From contig NZ_JAJOMC010000002.1 in NCBI RefSeq assembly GCF_021129155.1, positions 118,188-182,187 of the forward strand: DNA of 64,000 nucleotides, read 5' to 3'. How positions within the stretch are numbered: the first letter of the stretch is position 1; each line of letters opens with the position of its first letter. The notes under the pieces were generated by a model, which was not told where the DNA came from, searched no databases, and worked only from the letters and a program-made list of their open reading frames with translations. Of this stretch, positions 7,255 through 17,111 are shown one piece after another. The position numbers and the translations under genes are program-made. This stretch comes from Arthrobacter sp. AK04. Its GTDB lineage: Bacteria; Actinomycetota; Actinomycetes; Actinomycetales; Micrococcaceae.

Positions 7255-9981
7255 CTACTTCTTGGCGGTGGCCTTCTTCTTGGCCGGAGCCTTGCGGGTG
7301 GCGGTGCGCTTGACGGGGCCCTTGGCGCGCTTCTCGGCCAGAAGCTCAACGGCCTGTTCACGGGTCAGCTCCTCCAGGGAGGTTGCCCGCGGAACGGTGA
7401 TGTTGGTGATTCCGTCCGTGATGTAGGGGCCGAACCGGCCTTCCTTCACCACGATGTTCTTCTCCGATACCGGGTCCGGGCCGAACTCCGCCAGCGGCGG
7501 GACGGCGGCCCGGGCACCGCGCTGCTTCGGCTGGGAATAGATCTCCAGCGCCTGCTCCAGGGTGATGGTGAAGATCTCCTCTTCCGAGCCGATGGACCGG
7601 GAGTCCGTCCCCTTCTTCAGGTACGGACCGAACCGGCCGTTCTGCACCGTGATGAGGTTGCCTTCGGCGTCCTCACCCAGTGCGCGGGGCAGGCTCATCA
7701 GCTGCAGCGCCTCGTCCAGGGTGACCGAGTCCACGGTCATGGACTTGAACAGCGAGCCGGTGCGGGGCTTGGCCTTCACCGGTTTCTTCGGCGGCTTGGG
7801 CTTGCCGTTCTTGTAGTACTCCACGGGCTGGGCAGCAATCTGTTCCTCGGTCATCTCGGGGATGACCTCGGTGACGTACGCGCCGTAGCGGCCGTTCTTG
7901 GCAACCACCGTGTGCCCGGTGTGCGGGTCGGTGCCCAGCACACGTTCCTCCGGAGCAGCGGTTTCCATCAGCTCAATGGCTTTGGCGGCGGTCAGCTCGT
8001 CAGGAGCCAGGTCCTCGGGCACGTTGGCGCGTGCCGACTCCACGATCTCCCCGGTCTTCGGGTCAACAGTGGCAGCCGAGCTTTCCAGGTACGGGCCGAA
8101 CTTGCCGACCCGGAGCGTAATCTCATCGGTGATGGGGATGGAGTTGATCTCGCGGGCGTCGATCTCGCCCAGGTTGTTCACGATGCTCAGCAGGCCGGGG
8201 TCGGACTCTTCGCCGAAGTAGAAGTGCCGCAGCCAGGAAGCGCCCACGGCCTGGCCGTTGGCAATCTTGTCCAGGTCGCCTTCCATGTCGGCGGTGAACT
8301 CGTAATCCACGTAGTCGCTGAAGTGCTGCTCCAGCAGGCGGATCACAGAGAACGCAATCCAGCTGGGAACAAGTGCAGAGCCCTGTTTCCGGACGTACCC
8401 GCGGTCCTGGATGGTGGAAATGGTGGAGGCGTACGTGGACGGGCGGCCGATGCCCCTCTTCTCCAGCTCGGCCGTCAGCGACGCTTCGGTGTAGCGCGGC
8501 GGCGGCGACGTTTCGTGGCCCACTGCAAGGATCTCGGACGCCTTGAGAGCATCACCCTTGGCAACGTTGGGCAGCCGGCGGGCTTCGTCGGATTCGTCGT
8601 CCCCGCGGGTCTCGTCCTTGCCTTCCTCGTACGCGGCGAGGAAACCGGGGAAGGTGATGACGGTACCGGAGGCCGAGAACTCAGCATCCCGCCCGTCCGC
8701 AGCAACGGCACCCAGCCGGATGGTCGCCGTCGAGCCTTTGGCATCGGCCATCTGGGAGGCGACGGTGCGCTTCCAGATGAGTTCGTACAGGCGGAACTCG
8801 TCGCCGGAGAGCTGCTTGGCAACCTGCGCCGGGGTGCGGAACGAGTCACCGGCGGGGCGGATGGCCTCGTGCGCTTCCTGCGCGTTGGCTGCCTTGCCGG
8901 TGTACACCCGCGGTGACTGCGGGATGTACTCGGGCCCGTACAGTTCGGAAGCCTGCCGCCGGGCCGCGGTGACGGCCTCGTCACTCAGGGCTGAGGAGTC
9001 CGTACGCATGTAGGTGATGTAGCCGTTTTCGTACAGCCGCTGGGCCACCTGCATGGTGCTCTTGGAGGAGAAGCGCAGCTTGCGGCCCGCCTCCTGCTGC
9101 AGCGTGGAGGTGGTGAACGGCGCAGCCGGACGGCGGGTGTACGGCTTGGTGTCCACGGACCGGACAGTGAACGAGGCCTCCTGCAGCCCGGCCGCCAGGG
9201 ACGTGGCCAGCTCTTCGTTCAGGTGCGCGACGTTCTTCGAGGTGAGGACGCCGTCGTCGTTAAAGTCACGGCCACTGGCCACCTTGGCGCCGTCCACGGC
9301 GGCGAGCTTGGCTTTGAAGGAGCCGGCGTCGGCGCCGAACTGGCCCGTGAGGTCCCAGTAGGAGGCGGCCTTGAACGCCATCCGTTCGCGTTCGCGGTCC
9401 ACCACCATGCGGGTCACCACGGACTGCACGCGGCCGGCGGACAGGCCGCGGGCCACTTTGCGCCACAGCACCGGGGAGATTTCGTAGCCGTACAGGCGGT
9501 CCAGGACGCGGCGGGTTTCCTGGGCGTCCACCAATGCCGTGTCCACATCGCGCAGGTTTCCCATGGCGCGCTGGATGGCTTCCTTGGTGATTTCGCCGAA
9601 CGTCATCCGGTACACGGGGACCTTGGGCTTGAGCACTTCCAGCAGGTGCCACGCGATGGCCTCGCCCTCGCGGTCCCCATCGGTTGCGAGATAGAGTTCG
9701 TCGGCGTCCTTGAGCGCAGCCTTGAGCTCAGTCACCTTTTTCTTCTTGTCCGCGGACACCACGTAGTAGGGCTTGAAGTCGTGATCGATGTCGACGGCGA
9801 ACTTGCCCACCGACGTTTTCTTCAGCTCGGCGGGCAGTTCGGACGGCTGCGGCAGGTCGCGGATGTGACCAATGGAGGCCTCTACGATGAAGCCCTCGCC
9901 GAGGTACTTGGCGATGGTCTTGCTCTTGGCCGGAGACTCCACAATCACGAGTTTCTTGCCGGTTTTGGCCTTGCTTGGCAC
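7255..9981 (-). CDS. topA: DNA topoisomerase I (type IA)
   Basis: A 908-residue enzyme that relaxes negative supercoils through a transient 5'-phosphotyrosine link. The N-terminal Toprim domain has KLVIVESPAKSKTIAKYLG and the acidic motif ATDGDREGEAIAWHL; the catalytic tyrosine is Tyr324 in YITYMRTDSSAL. The C-terminal third has repeated DNA-binding modules marked by FGPYL/FGPYI (four or more copies), and the protein ends in a Lys/Ala-rich tail typical of actinobacterial TopA. It starts at GTG 9981, preceded by AGGAG with a short spacer of about 4-5 nt. A longer frame to 10023 lacks conserved sequence. Confidence 0.96.
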   Translation of the reverse strand: MPSKAKTGKKLVIVESPAKSKTIAKYLGEGFIVEASIGHIRDLPQPSELPAELKKTSVGKFAVDIDHDFKPYYVVSADKKKKVTELKAALKDADELYLATDGDREGEAIAWHLLEVLKPKVPVYRMTFGEITKEAIQRAMGNLRDVDTALVDAQETRRVLDRLYGYEISPVLWRKVARGLSAGRVQSVVTRMVVDRERERMAFKAASYWDLTGQFGADAGSFKAKLAAVDGAKVASGRDFNDDGVLTSKNVAHLNEELATSLAAGLQEASFTVRSVDTKPYTRRPAAPFTTSTLQQEAGRKLRFSSKSTMQVAQRLYENGYITYMRTDSSALSDEAVTAARRQASELYGPEYIPQSPRVYTGKAANAQEAHEAIRPAGDSFRTPAQVAKQLSGDEFRLYELIWKRTVASQMADAKGSTATIRLGAVAADGRDAEFSASGTVITFPGFLAAYEEGKDETRGDDESDEARRLPNVAKGDALKASEILAVGHETSPPPRYTEASLTAELEKRGIGRPSTYASTISTIQDRGYVRKQGSALVPSWIAFSVIRLLEQHFSDYVDYEFTADMEGDLDKIANGQAVGASWLRHFYFGEESDPGLLSIVNNLGEIDAREINSIPITDEITLRVGKFGPYLESSAATVDPKTGEIVESARANVPEDLAPDELTAAKAIELMETAAPEERVLGTDPHTGHTVVAKNGRYGAYVTEVIPEMTEEQIAAQPVEYYKNGKPKPPKKPVKAKPRTGSLFKSMTVDSVTLDEALQLMSLPRALGEDAEGNLITVQNGRFGPYLKKGTDSRSIGSEEEIFTITLEQALEIYSQPKQRGARAAVPPLAEFGPDPVSEKNIVVKEGRFGPYITDGITNITVPRATSLEELTREQAVELLAEKRAKGPVKRTATRKAPAKKKATAKK

Positions 9982-10104
9982 GGTGCTCCTACAGAAAAAG
10001 GTTGCTCGGGCAGATGCGCCCATACTGGCCTAGTTCACCATATTTTGCAGAAATGTGCGCATCCATGTGGAAAAGAAGGGGGTTCTGGAGGCGCCGTCCC
10101 CGCC

Positions 10105-11781
10105 TCAGTCCCTGCCCGGCTCCACGGCAGGGATCAGGAACCCGTCGCGCACCAGGTTGGCCACCTCGGTGAGCAGCCCGCCCCGGAAAGAACCGGCGTC
10201 GAACCCGTCCTCCTGCCCGGTTCCCGACGAAGTCAGGCCGCCGCCAAGCAGCGCCTCCAGCGCGCCCGCAATCTGCCCGGCCGTCAGGTCGCCGTCGCAC
10301 GCCGACACGAAGCCTGCCAGCTCGGTGCTCAGCAGGTTGGTCCGGCGCAGGCCCGCCCCCTGCCGGAGCAGGATCACGCCGGGGTGCTCCGCACCCGGCC
10401 GCTGGTGGCGCTCCTCCGTGACGTCCTCTGCCACCAGCAGGTGCGTGTCCTCCACGCTGTGCGCGGCCAGCCAGTCGATGCGTTCGACGGCGGCGCCCAG
10501 GTGGGGTCCGATGGGCTGCTCTATGGGGTAGGTGATTTCCTCGAACCGGGTGAACGGTGCCTGCCCGGGTGCCGCCGGCCGCCGGAGCCAGACCATGCCG
10601 AAGCCGATGCCCTCCACGTTCCTCGATTCGAAGTCAGCCAGGTAGGCGGCGTAGGCGTCCCGGTAGTGCTCCCGGTCCCGGCCCTCGGAGGCGTCCTGCA
10701 GCCATGTTTCCGCGTACTGCTCCGGCCCCACCTGCTCGCGCTGGATGAACCACGCATCAGTGTCCGAACTGGCCCAGCTTTGAGGCCGTTCATGCCATGA
10801 CATTCCCGCCATGACTTCCCAGTTGCCTAAAAGCTGGGCTGTTCCGGCAGGTGCTAGGACGGACGGCAATGCCCTGACGAGGGAAGAGACAATCTCATCG
10901 CCCGGAAGTCCGCCGTCGCGGTAGGTGAACTGGTCCGCGGCGTCCTCCCCTGCGCTTCGCGGCGTGATCACGAACGGCGGATTGGACACCACCAGCCCGA
11001 ACTCCTCACCGGCCACAGGCTCCAGCAGCGACCCCAGACGCAGGCTCACCCTGTCCTCGAGCCGGTCCGGGTCGACGGAGAGGGCCCCGGCATTAAGCAG
11101 GATGTTGAAGCGCGTGTAGGCAAGCGCCCGTTCAGAGATGTCCGTTGCGGTGACGTGCTCGCAATGGTGGAGCAGGTGGAAGCTCTGGATGCCGCAGCCC
11201 GTGCCGAGGTCCAGGGCGCGTTCCGTGTGGCGGCGGACGGTGGTCTGCACCAGGGTGGTGGACGCCTGCCCGATGCCGAGCACATGGTCGTGGCGCAGCA
11301 CGCCCGCCTGCTGGTGTGCGGCCAGATCGCTGGCCACCCACAGCTCCGCACCCCCGCTGCCGTCCTCATTGGGTTCCCACCCGTAGGGCCGCAGGTCCGC
11401 CTTCGCCGTCAAAAGCCCTGAGGCGGGAACGGGCTCCACCAGCCCCAGCTCAAGGAGGCCTTTGGCGCCAATGCCCGGAAGGGCGGCGTCGAGCGTCTCC
11501 TTCGCCTGCGGCTCGGCCAGGAGCCAAAGGCGGACGACGGCGGCGAGCGCCTCGTTCCCTTCGTCCTGCCGCGCAGCCCGGTCCACTGCCAGCAGGGCCG
11601 GAATGATCTGGTCCCGGTTCAGGGCCGCGGAGGCGGCCGCGCCCAGGAGGCGGGCGACGCCGTCGGGCGTGTAGTCCAGGCGCCTCAGGTCAGCGGCGAG
11701 GGCTGTGAGCAGGTCCGGAAGGTCGCTGCGGGGTGCGTCCGGGGTGTTGCCACCGGTGAACTCGTATGGGGATTTAGGCAC
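10105..11781 (-). CDS. SAM-dependent methyltransferase, release-factor-glutamine-methylase-like
   Basis: A 558-residue protein with a central class I methyltransferase domain. SAM motif I is LDLGTGCGIQSFHLL and the catalytic tetrapeptide is NPPF in LVVSNPPFVITPRS, the signature of N5-glutamine and N6-adenine methylases such as PrmC and RlmG. About 170 residues precede the domain and about 230 follow it, much larger than PrmC (about 280), matching a family of long actinobacterial methylases of unknown substrate. GTG start at 11781. It lies 123 bp upstream of topA in the same orientation. Target (protein, rRNA or DNA) cannot be read from sequence. Confidence 0.82.
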   Translation of the reverse strand: MPKSPYEFTGGNTPDAPRSDLPDLLTALAADLRRLDYTPDGVARLLGAAASAALNRDQIIPALLAVDRAARQDEGNEALAAVVRLWLLAEPQAKETLDAALPGIGAKGLLELGLVEPVPASGLLTAKADLRPYGWEPNEDGSGGAELWVASDLAAHQQAGVLRHDHVLGIGQASTTLVQTTVRRHTERALDLGTGCGIQSFHLLHHCEHVTATDISERALAYTRFNILLNAGALSVDPDRLEDRVSLRLGSLLEPVAGEEFGLVVSNPPFVITPRSAGEDAADQFTYRDGGLPGDEIVSSLVRALPSVLAPAGTAQLLGNWEVMAGMSWHERPQSWASSDTDAWFIQREQVGPEQYAETWLQDASEGRDREHYRDAYAAYLADFESRNVEGIGFGMVWLRRPAAPGQAPFTRFEEITYPIEQPIGPHLGAAVERIDWLAAHSVEDTHLLVAEDVTEERHQRPGAEHPGVILLRQGAGLRRTNLLSTELAGFVSACDGDLTAGQIAGALEALLGGGLTSSGTGQEDGFDAGSFRGGLLTEVANLVRDGFLIPAVEPGRD

Positions 11782-11833
11782 TGCCCAAGTTTAGTCCGGG
11801 CCGGCGCCGGAGCCCGGGGCCGGCTGCACCGGG

Positions 11834-11839
11834 TAGCGT
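11834..11839 (+). promoter_or_regulatory. -10 box of a likely leaderless transcript
   Basis: TAGCGT lies 6 nt before ATG 11846. A -10 box here places the transcription start on or next to the start codon. The GGAGG at 11840-11844 is only 1 nt from the ATG and cannot serve as a normal ribosome binding site. Confidence 0.55.
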
Positions 11840-11845
11840 GGAGGC

Positions 11846-12319
11846 ATGCCTTCGCGTTCTTCCGTCCTTCTGCGTGCCCGGCTCCGGCCGTCGCGGCACG
11901 CCCGCCTGCTGCCGTGGTCCGCTGCAATTGCGGGCACGGCCCTTGCCCTGGCCGGCTGCTCGCCCGTTGTTTCCGTCGAGAACGCGGACGTCCCGCAGTG
12001 GCAGGCCACCGCGCTGCCCCCGGCTCCGGGGGCGGTCCTCGAGGACGCGGGCAAAATCCTCAACCGGGACCGCATCATCAGGGAAGCCGCTGATGTTCCG
12101 GCGGGCCGCTATATCCTCGCCGCCACGTGCGAGGGCGGCGGAAAGGCCTTCTTCGCCGTATCCCTGAACGGGACGATGCTGGCGGACGCCGGGGCAGCCT
12201 GCAACGGCAGCCGGGAAACCACAAAAATCACCCTCCCGGATGCCGGCAGCCTGGACATCAGCACGTACAGCGTGGACGCACCCCTCATTTACGCCTACCG
12301 GCTGGCGCCCGAGGAATAG
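11846..12319 (+). CDS. Putative lipoprotein, first of a tandem paralogous pair
   Basis: A 157-residue protein with a type II signal peptide: basic N-region, hydrophobic stretch about 24-36, lipobox LAGC with the modified Cys at 38. The C-terminal domain (about residues 75-157) contains AGRYILAATC, an F-V-L core, DAGAACNG and the ending YAYRLAPEE. The next gene has the same arrangement, so I regard the two as paralogues: both share GxY-LA--C, D-G--C and YAYRL. The two conserved cysteines may form a disulfide. No function is known to me. Confidence 0.7.
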   Translation: MPSRSSVLLRARLRPSRHARLLPWSAAIAGTALALAGCSPVVSVENADVPQWQATALPPAPGAVLEDAGKILNRDRIIREAADVPAGRYILAATCEGGGKAFFAVSLNGTMLADAGAACNGSRETTKITLPDAGSLDISTYSVDAPLIYAYRLAPEE

Positions 12320-12357
12320 CCCTCCTCCATGCTCTGGCCCGCCGGCGCCGGCGGGCA

Positions 12358-12363
12358 TACAGT
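12358..12363 (+). promoter_or_regulatory. -10 box of a likely leaderless transcript
   Basis: TACAGT is 6 nt before ATG 12370 and no Shine-Dalgarno sequence is present. This supports starting the second lipoprotein at 12370 and gives it its own promoter, 38 bp after the first lipoprotein gene. Confidence 0.55.
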
Positions 12364-12369
12364 CTGACT

Positions 12370-12954
12370 ATGCCCAGTGTGCGGATAGCCTCCGCGCCAT
12401 CCACCCTCCATACGGACCCCCGGCAGGAAGCCCGGGTGCCGCCGGCGCGGAAGCCGGCCGCCGCCGTCGTCATCGCTGCGGTGGCCGCCGCGATGCTGCT
12501 GGGCGGGTGTGAATATACGTACGACGACGGGCGGAACCTGCCCGGGCCCGTTGAGGCGGAAGGGACGCGCCTCCCAGGGCCGGTTTTCACCCGCGATCCC
12601 CTGCAGAACGATCCCGTGGCGGCGGAAGACGTGGGAGCGTGGGCGGCCCGGACGCTTCCCGACACCGGGCAGCCGGTGGCCTCCGCCGGGGCGGGACTCC
12701 TGGCCGCGGGGAACGTCCGCACCGAATCCACGCCGGTGCTGGGAACAGGAACCTACGCGCTGGCCCTGGCATGCCGCAGCCAGCGCCGCGTGACCTTCAC
12801 GGTCCGCAGCGACTCACTGACGCTGGTGGACCTGGGGCTCCGGTGCGGGATCAACCGGGAGAACGTCATCTATCTTTCGTCGGAAACAGCCCTCACCATC
12901 AGGGTGGAGGCCAGGACGGGGGCCAACTATGCCTACCGGCTGAGGCTGCTCTGA
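12370..12954 (+). CDS. Putative lipoprotein, second of a tandem paralogous pair
   Basis: A 194-residue protein. A basic N-terminal segment of about 28 residues precedes the hydrophobic stretch, and the lipobox is LLGGC with Cys47. The mature C-terminal domain repeats the layout of the upstream lipoprotein: GTGTYALALACRS, FTVRSDSLTLVDLGLRC, then YAYRLRLL at the end. The start is set at ATG 12370 by the lipobox distance and the -10 box; the frame is open further upstream but encodes nothing recognisable. Function unknown. Confidence 0.7.
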   Translation: MPSVRIASAPSTLHTDPRQEARVPPARKPAAAVVIAAVAAAMLLGGCEYTYDDGRNLPGPVEAEGTRLPGPVFTRDPLQNDPVAAEDVGAWAARTLPDTGQPVASAGAGLLAAGNVRTESTPVLGTGTYALALACRSQRRVTFTVRSDSLTLVDLGLRCGINRENVIYLSSETALTIRVEARTGANYAYRLRLL

Positions 12955-12965
12955 CGCGTTGCCCG

Positions 12966-13859
12966 TCAGGCGGCGCAGCCCTCGGGGCAGCGCAGGGTAT
13001 CCGGGCTGGAGGCGCACTCCGCGCAGTACAGGGTGAGGGTGCGGCAGCTGGGGTTGGAACAGTTCTCGAACTTGCTGGTGGGCGCGGCGCAGCGGGCGCA
13101 CTGCCCGATGGTCTTCGCGTCCTCGCTGAACTCAAGGTGCATACGCTTGTCGAAGACGTAGAGCGAGCCCTCCCACAGGCCCTGGTCCTTAAAGGTTTCG
13201 CCGTAGCGGACAATGCCGCCATCGAGCTGGTACACCTCTTTGAAGCCCCGGTTCACCATAAGGCTGGACAGCACCTCGCAGCGGATGCCGCCCGTGCAGT
13301 AGGTGACCACCGGCTTGTCCTTGAGGTCGTCATACTTCCCGGATTCCAGCTCCTGGATGAAGTCATGGGTGGTGGCGACGTCCGGGACGATGGCGTCCTT
13401 GAACCTGCCGATCTGCGCTTCGAAGGCGTTCCGGCCGTCAAAGAAGACCACGTCCTCACCGCTTTGCTTTTTGGCGTCAACGAGCTGGTGCAGTTCCTCG
13501 GGCTTGAGGTGTGTTCCCCCGCCCACCACACCGTTGGCATCGACCTTGAGTTCCCCGGGAGCTCCGAAAGAAACAATCTCGTCGCGCACTTTGACGCTGA
13601 GGCGCGGGAAGTCCCCGGCGCCGCCGTCGGACCACTTCACGTCGATGTCCCTGAAGCCCTTGTACTCACGCGTCGTCTTCACGTACTGCTTTACGGCGCC
13701 GATCTCACCGCCCACGGTGGCGTTGATGCCGTCCCTGGAGATCAGGATGCGGCCCGTCAGCCCGAGCTTCTCGCAGAGCGCACGCTGCCAGAGCCGTACC
13801 GCCTCGGGGTCGGCAAGGGGGGTAAAGCCATAAAAAAGCACAATTCGGTTTAAAGCCAC
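12966..13859 (-). CDS. trhO: tRNA uridine(34) 5-hydroxylase TrhO (rhodanese-like)
   Basis: A 297-residue protein of the TrhO/YceA (UPF0176) family, which in E. coli performs oxygen-dependent hydroxylation of wobble uridine 34 in tRNA. It has the N-terminal acylphosphatase-like region ([15 protein letters not shown]), a rhodanese domain with the active-site loop CTGGIRC (Cys188) and a C-terminal Cys-rich region with CARC, CSNPSC and CAEC that may bind metal. GTG 13859 is taken as start because family similarity begins at [11 protein letters not shown]. Converges with the second lipoprotein gene across an 11-bp gap. Confidence 0.92.
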   Translation of the reverse strand: MALNRIVLFYGFTPLADPEAVRLWQRALCEKLGLTGRILISRDGINATVGGEIGAVKQYVKTTREYKGFRDIDVKWSDGGAGDFPRLSVKVRDEIVSFGAPGELKVDANGVVGGGTHLKPEELHQLVDAKKQSGEDVVFFDGRNAFEAQIGRFKDAIVPDVATTHDFIQELESGKYDDLKDKPVVTYCTGGIRCEVLSSLMVNRGFKEVYQLDGGIVRYGETFKDQGLWEGSLYVFDKRMHLEFSEDAKTIGQCARCAAPTSKFENCSNPSCRTLTLYCAECASSPDTLRCPEGCAA

Positions 13860-13955
13860 GTATTTAAGGGTACCGGCAGGTGCATAGGGTGTTTTCGCCG
13901 CATCACAATTGCATAAGCTCTCGGCCGCCCCCTGTTGCTCGGGACCGGGCTGGAA

Positions 13956-13961
13956 TAGTCT
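13956..13961 (+). promoter_or_regulatory. -10 box of a likely leaderless transcript
   Basis: TAGTCT is 6 nt before ATG 13968, with no Shine-Dalgarno sequence in between. Confidence 0.5.
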
Positions 13962-13967
13962 CATGCC

Positions 13968-14660
13968 ATGAGCCCGGAAACCATGGTTGAAGACATCACT
14001 GGCCTTCTTGAGGTGTGGGTGGCGGGCTGGGCCGGTTGTCGCGGCTACAGGACATCCACCGAGGGCCGCTTCCCCGCTGTGCTCCGCGCCGACACCAGCG
14101 GCGACTGGGAATTCTTCGCCTCCGAGCCCACGGACGACGAGTTCGCGGCCCTGGCCGCAAAGACGGCGGAGGCACCCGCGAGGGTCCTCACCATCCTCAC
14201 CAACGACATCGCCCGGTACTCCACCCAGGCGGAACGGCATGGCCTGAACGTGACCTCCAGCTCGCAGGCGATGATGATCGTGGACATGGAAACCCAGGAC
14301 GCCGAGGATCCGTGGCTCTCCGATGACGACCTCACGCACTCAAGCTGGGAGCAGGACGGCGTGCATTACGCGGAGGTCCGCTCCGGTGACGCTTTGGCGG
14401 CAAGCGGACGCGTGTTCGTGGTGGGGGAAACCGCGGTGTTTGACAAGATCATCACCGAACCGGCTTTCCAGCGCCGCGGCCTGGGCAGTTTCATCATGCG
14501 GGCCCTGGCAGCCCAGGCCTTCGGGCACGACGTGCAGGAGGGCCTGCTCCTGGCCTCCGCTGATGGCCGGAAACTGTATTCCCATCTCGGCTGGACCACC
14601 GTTTCCAGTGTGCTGATGCTCTCCGCGTCCCATGACGGTTCGGACCTTTCCCTGAGCTGA
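13968..14660 (+). CDS. GNAT family N-acetyltransferase
   Basis: A 230-residue protein with a C-terminal GNAT domain (about residues 115-215). The acetyl-CoA pyrophosphate loop is seen in [16 protein letters not shown], followed by [14 protein letters not shown], a common GNAT C-terminal pattern. The N-terminal 100 residues are a separate conserved segment with GCRGY and no known function. Substrate unknown. It lies just upstream of the MrfA-like helicase in the same direction and has its own apparent leaderless promoter. Confidence 0.82.
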   Translation: MSPETMVEDITGLLEVWVAGWAGCRGYRTSTEGRFPAVLRADTSGDWEFFASEPTDDEFAALAAKTAEAPARVLTILTNDIARYSTQAERHGLNVTSSSQAMMIVDMETQDAEDPWLSDDDLTHSSWEQDGVHYAEVRSGDALAASGRVFVVGETAVFDKIITEPAFQRRGLGSFIMRALAAQAFGHDVQEGLLLASADGRKLYSHLGWTTVSSVLMLSASHDGSDLSLS

Positions 14661-14719
14661 GCCTTCCTGTTACCCCCATGGCGAACCGGGGCCGGCAAGG
14701 CTCCGCCGGGTGAAACAAT

Positions 14720-17101
14720 GTGGGGGTGAACCCCCATGACTCCCTGATTCCCCTGCTGGGCCGCGGCCCGGACCCGGAACAGCTTCGTCATGTGCGCACC
14801 ATCCCGGCCCGCGAGGCCGAGCATGAGCCGTGGCCCGCGTGGGTGCACCCCGACCTGGTTGCGGCGTACGGATCACTGGGCATCCAGGAGCCCTACCGGC
14901 ACCAGGTGGAAGCAGCCGGCATTGCGCACGGCGGGGAACACGTTGTGGTGGCCACCGGAACCGCGTCAGGAAAGTCCCTGGCGTATCAGCTGCCGGCACT
15001 CGACGCCATCCACCGCTCCGAACTTCGCGTCCTGGCTGACCCGGGGAAAATCCACGACGACGGCGCCGTCACCTTGTACCTCTCCCCCACCAAAGCCCTG
15101 GCCGCGGACCAGCTCAACGCCATCCGCGCGCTGAAACTGCCCACCGTACGGGCGGAAACCTACGACGGCGACACCGACCCCGCGTCCCGGCGCTGGATCA
15201 GGGACCATGCCAACTTCATCCTGGCCAACCCGGACATGCTCCACTTCGGGATCCTTCCCAACCATGCCTGGTGGGCCGGGTTCTTCCGCCGCCTGCGCTA
15301 CGTGGTCATTGACGAGGCACACAGCTACCGGGGCGTGTTCGGCTCCCACGTGGCCAACCTGATGCGCCGGCTGCGCCGGATCTGCGCCTACTACGGAGCT
15401 GGCACGGCGCATCCGGGACCGGTGTTCATCGCGGCTTCCGCCACGGCCTCGGAGCCTGAGATCTCCTTTGCCCGACTCATCGGCGCCCCGGTCAGGGCGG
15501 TGTCCCGTGACGGCTCTCCACACGGTTCCACCACCGTTGCCTTCTGGGAACCGGCCCTGACCGAGGTGCGGGGCGAGAATGGCGCCAGGGAGCGGCGGAC
15601 CGCGGTGGCCGAAACCGCGGACCTGCTGGCGAACCTGGTATCGGCCCGGACCCGGACCATAGCGTTCATCAAATCCCGGCGCGGGGCGGAAACCATCTCC
15701 TCGATCACGAAACGCCTCCTGGATGAGGTGGATCCCAGCCTGCCCCAGCGGGTGGCCGCCTACCGTTCCGGATACCTGCCCGAGGAACGCCGTGCAGTGG
15801 AACGGGCCTTGCGCTCCGGCGAGCTCCTGGGCGTTTCGAGTACGTCAGCGCTGGAACTGGGAATCGACATTTCCGGCCTCGATGCGGTCCTGGTGGCAGG
15901 ATGGCCCGGCACCCGGGCTTCCCTGTTCCAGCAGATCGGCCGGGCCGGAAGGGCGGGCCAGGATGCCATCGCGGCCTTTGTTGCCAGCGATGATCCGCTG
16001 GACACCTTCCTGGTGAACCATCCCGAAGCGATCTTCGACGTGTCAGTGGAAGCAACAGTCTTCGACCCCTCCAACCCCTACGTCCTGGGACCGCACCTGT
16101 GTGCCGCGGCTGCGGAACTTCCCCTCGGCCCCGCAGAAATCGGCCTGTTTGGCCCCACCGCGGAGTCCCTCCTGGACAGGCTGGTGGCGCAGGGCTACCT
16201 CCGGCGGCGGCCCGCGGGCTGGTTCTGGACACACTCCCAGAGCGCGGCGGCCATGGTGAACCTGCGGGCCGACGGAGGCGGGCCGGTGAGCATTGTGGAC
16301 TCCGAGACCGGGTCCCTCCTTGGCACGATGGATTCCCCGCAGACCCACTACCAGGCCCACACCGGCGCCGTCTATATCCACCAGGGTGACAGCTATGTGG
16401 TGGAGGACCTGAACGAGGATGACCACTGCGTGATGGTGCGCCGGGCCAATCCCGACTACTACACCACCGCCCGGGACGTGACCCAGATTGAGGTGCTGGA
16501 GACCCAGCGGACGGTGGAGTGGGGTGACGTATCGGTTCACTTCGGTGACGTCAAAGTGACTACCCAGGTTGTCTCCTTCCAGCGCAAGGCCCTGATCTCC
16601 AATGAAATCCTTGGGGAGGAACCGCTGGAACTGGGTGCCCGCGAACTCTTCACCAAGGCTGTGTGGTTTGTGGTGGACAACCGCTCCCTCACGGGCGCGG
16701 GCCTTATCGAAGCCCAGTTCCCGGGAGCCCTGCACGCGGCGGAACACGCAGCCATTGGGCTGTTGCCCCTGGTGGCGTCCAGCGACCGGTGGGACATCGG
16801 CGGGGTCTCCACCGCCCTGCACGCCGACACCGGGGTGCCCACCATCTTTGTGTACGACGGGCACCCCGGCGGCGCGGGTTTTGCCGAGCGCGGTTTCGAA
16901 AAGGCGAAGGTCTGGCTGACAGCCACCCGTGACGCCATCAAGGCCTGCGAATGTGATTCCGGGTGCCCTTCCTGCGTCCAGTCACCCAAATGCGGGAACA
17001 AAAACAACCCGCTGGACAAGGCGGCCGCCGTCTCCCTCCTGGACGTCCTGCTCAAGAACGCCACCGAAGCCGGCTCCCTGGGCCTGGAAGTGCAGCACTG
17101 A
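14720..17101 (+). CDS. DEAH-box helicase with C-terminal metal-binding domain (MrfA/YprA-like)
   Basis: A 793-residue superfamily 2 helicase. Motif I is GTASGKS, motif II is DEAH in VVIDEAHSY, and motif VI is QQIGRAGRAG. The C-terminus carries the DUF1998-type cysteine cluster CECDSGCPSCVQSPKCGN. This matches the actinobacterial helicase that lies beside Tad secretion genes and is related to Bacillus MrfA, a DNA-repair helicase. GTG 14720 gives the longest product; GTG 14726 is an alternative with AACAAT 6 nt upstream, fitting a leaderless start. It converges with the Tad operon, as in other Actinobacteria. The link between helicase and pilus genes is conserved but unexplained. Confidence 0.9.
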   Translation: MGVNPHDSLIPLLGRGPDPEQLRHVRTIPAREAEHEPWPAWVHPDLVAAYGSLGIQEPYRHQVEAAGIAHGGEHVVVATGTASGKSLAYQLPALDAIHRSELRVLADPGKIHDDGAVTLYLSPTKALAADQLNAIRALKLPTVRAETYDGDTDPASRRWIRDHANFILANPDMLHFGILPNHAWWAGFFRRLRYVVIDEAHSYRGVFGSHVANLMRRLRRICAYYGAGTAHPGPVFIAASATASEPEISFARLIGAPVRAVSRDGSPHGSTTVAFWEPALTEVRGENGARERRTAVAETADLLANLVSARTRTIAFIKSRRGAETISSITKRLLDEVDPSLPQRVAAYRSGYLPEERRAVERALRSGELLGVSSTSALELGIDISGLDAVLVAGWPGTRASLFQQIGRAGRAGQDAIAAFVASDDPLDTFLVNHPEAIFDVSVEATVFDPSNPYVLGPHLCAAAAELPLGPAEIGLFGPTAESLLDRLVAQGYLRRRPAGWFWTHSQSAAAMVNLRADGGGPVSIVDSETGSLLGTMDSPQTHYQAHTGAVYIHQGDSYVVEDLNEDDHCVMVRRANPDYYTTARDVTQIEVLETQRTVEWGDVSVHFGDVKVTTQVVSFQRKALISNEILGEEPLELGARELFTKAVWFVVDNRSLTGAGLIEAQFPGALHAAEHAAIGLLPLVASSDRWDIGGVSTALHADTGVPTIFVYDGHPGGAGFAERGFEKAKVWLTATRDAIKACECDSGCPSCVQSPKCGNKNNPLDKAAAVSLLDVLLKNATEAGSLGLEVQH

Positions 17102-17111
17102 CCCGAACCGG

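Noticed and set aside
9223..10800. Long plus-strand frame opposite topA and the methyltransferase
   Set aside because: It is antisense to two well-supported genes and its product has no recognisable motif; high-GC codon bias produces such frames.
12127..12369. Upstream extension of the second lipoprotein
   Set aside because: It overlaps the first lipoprotein in another frame; the lipobox and -10 box place the start at 12370.
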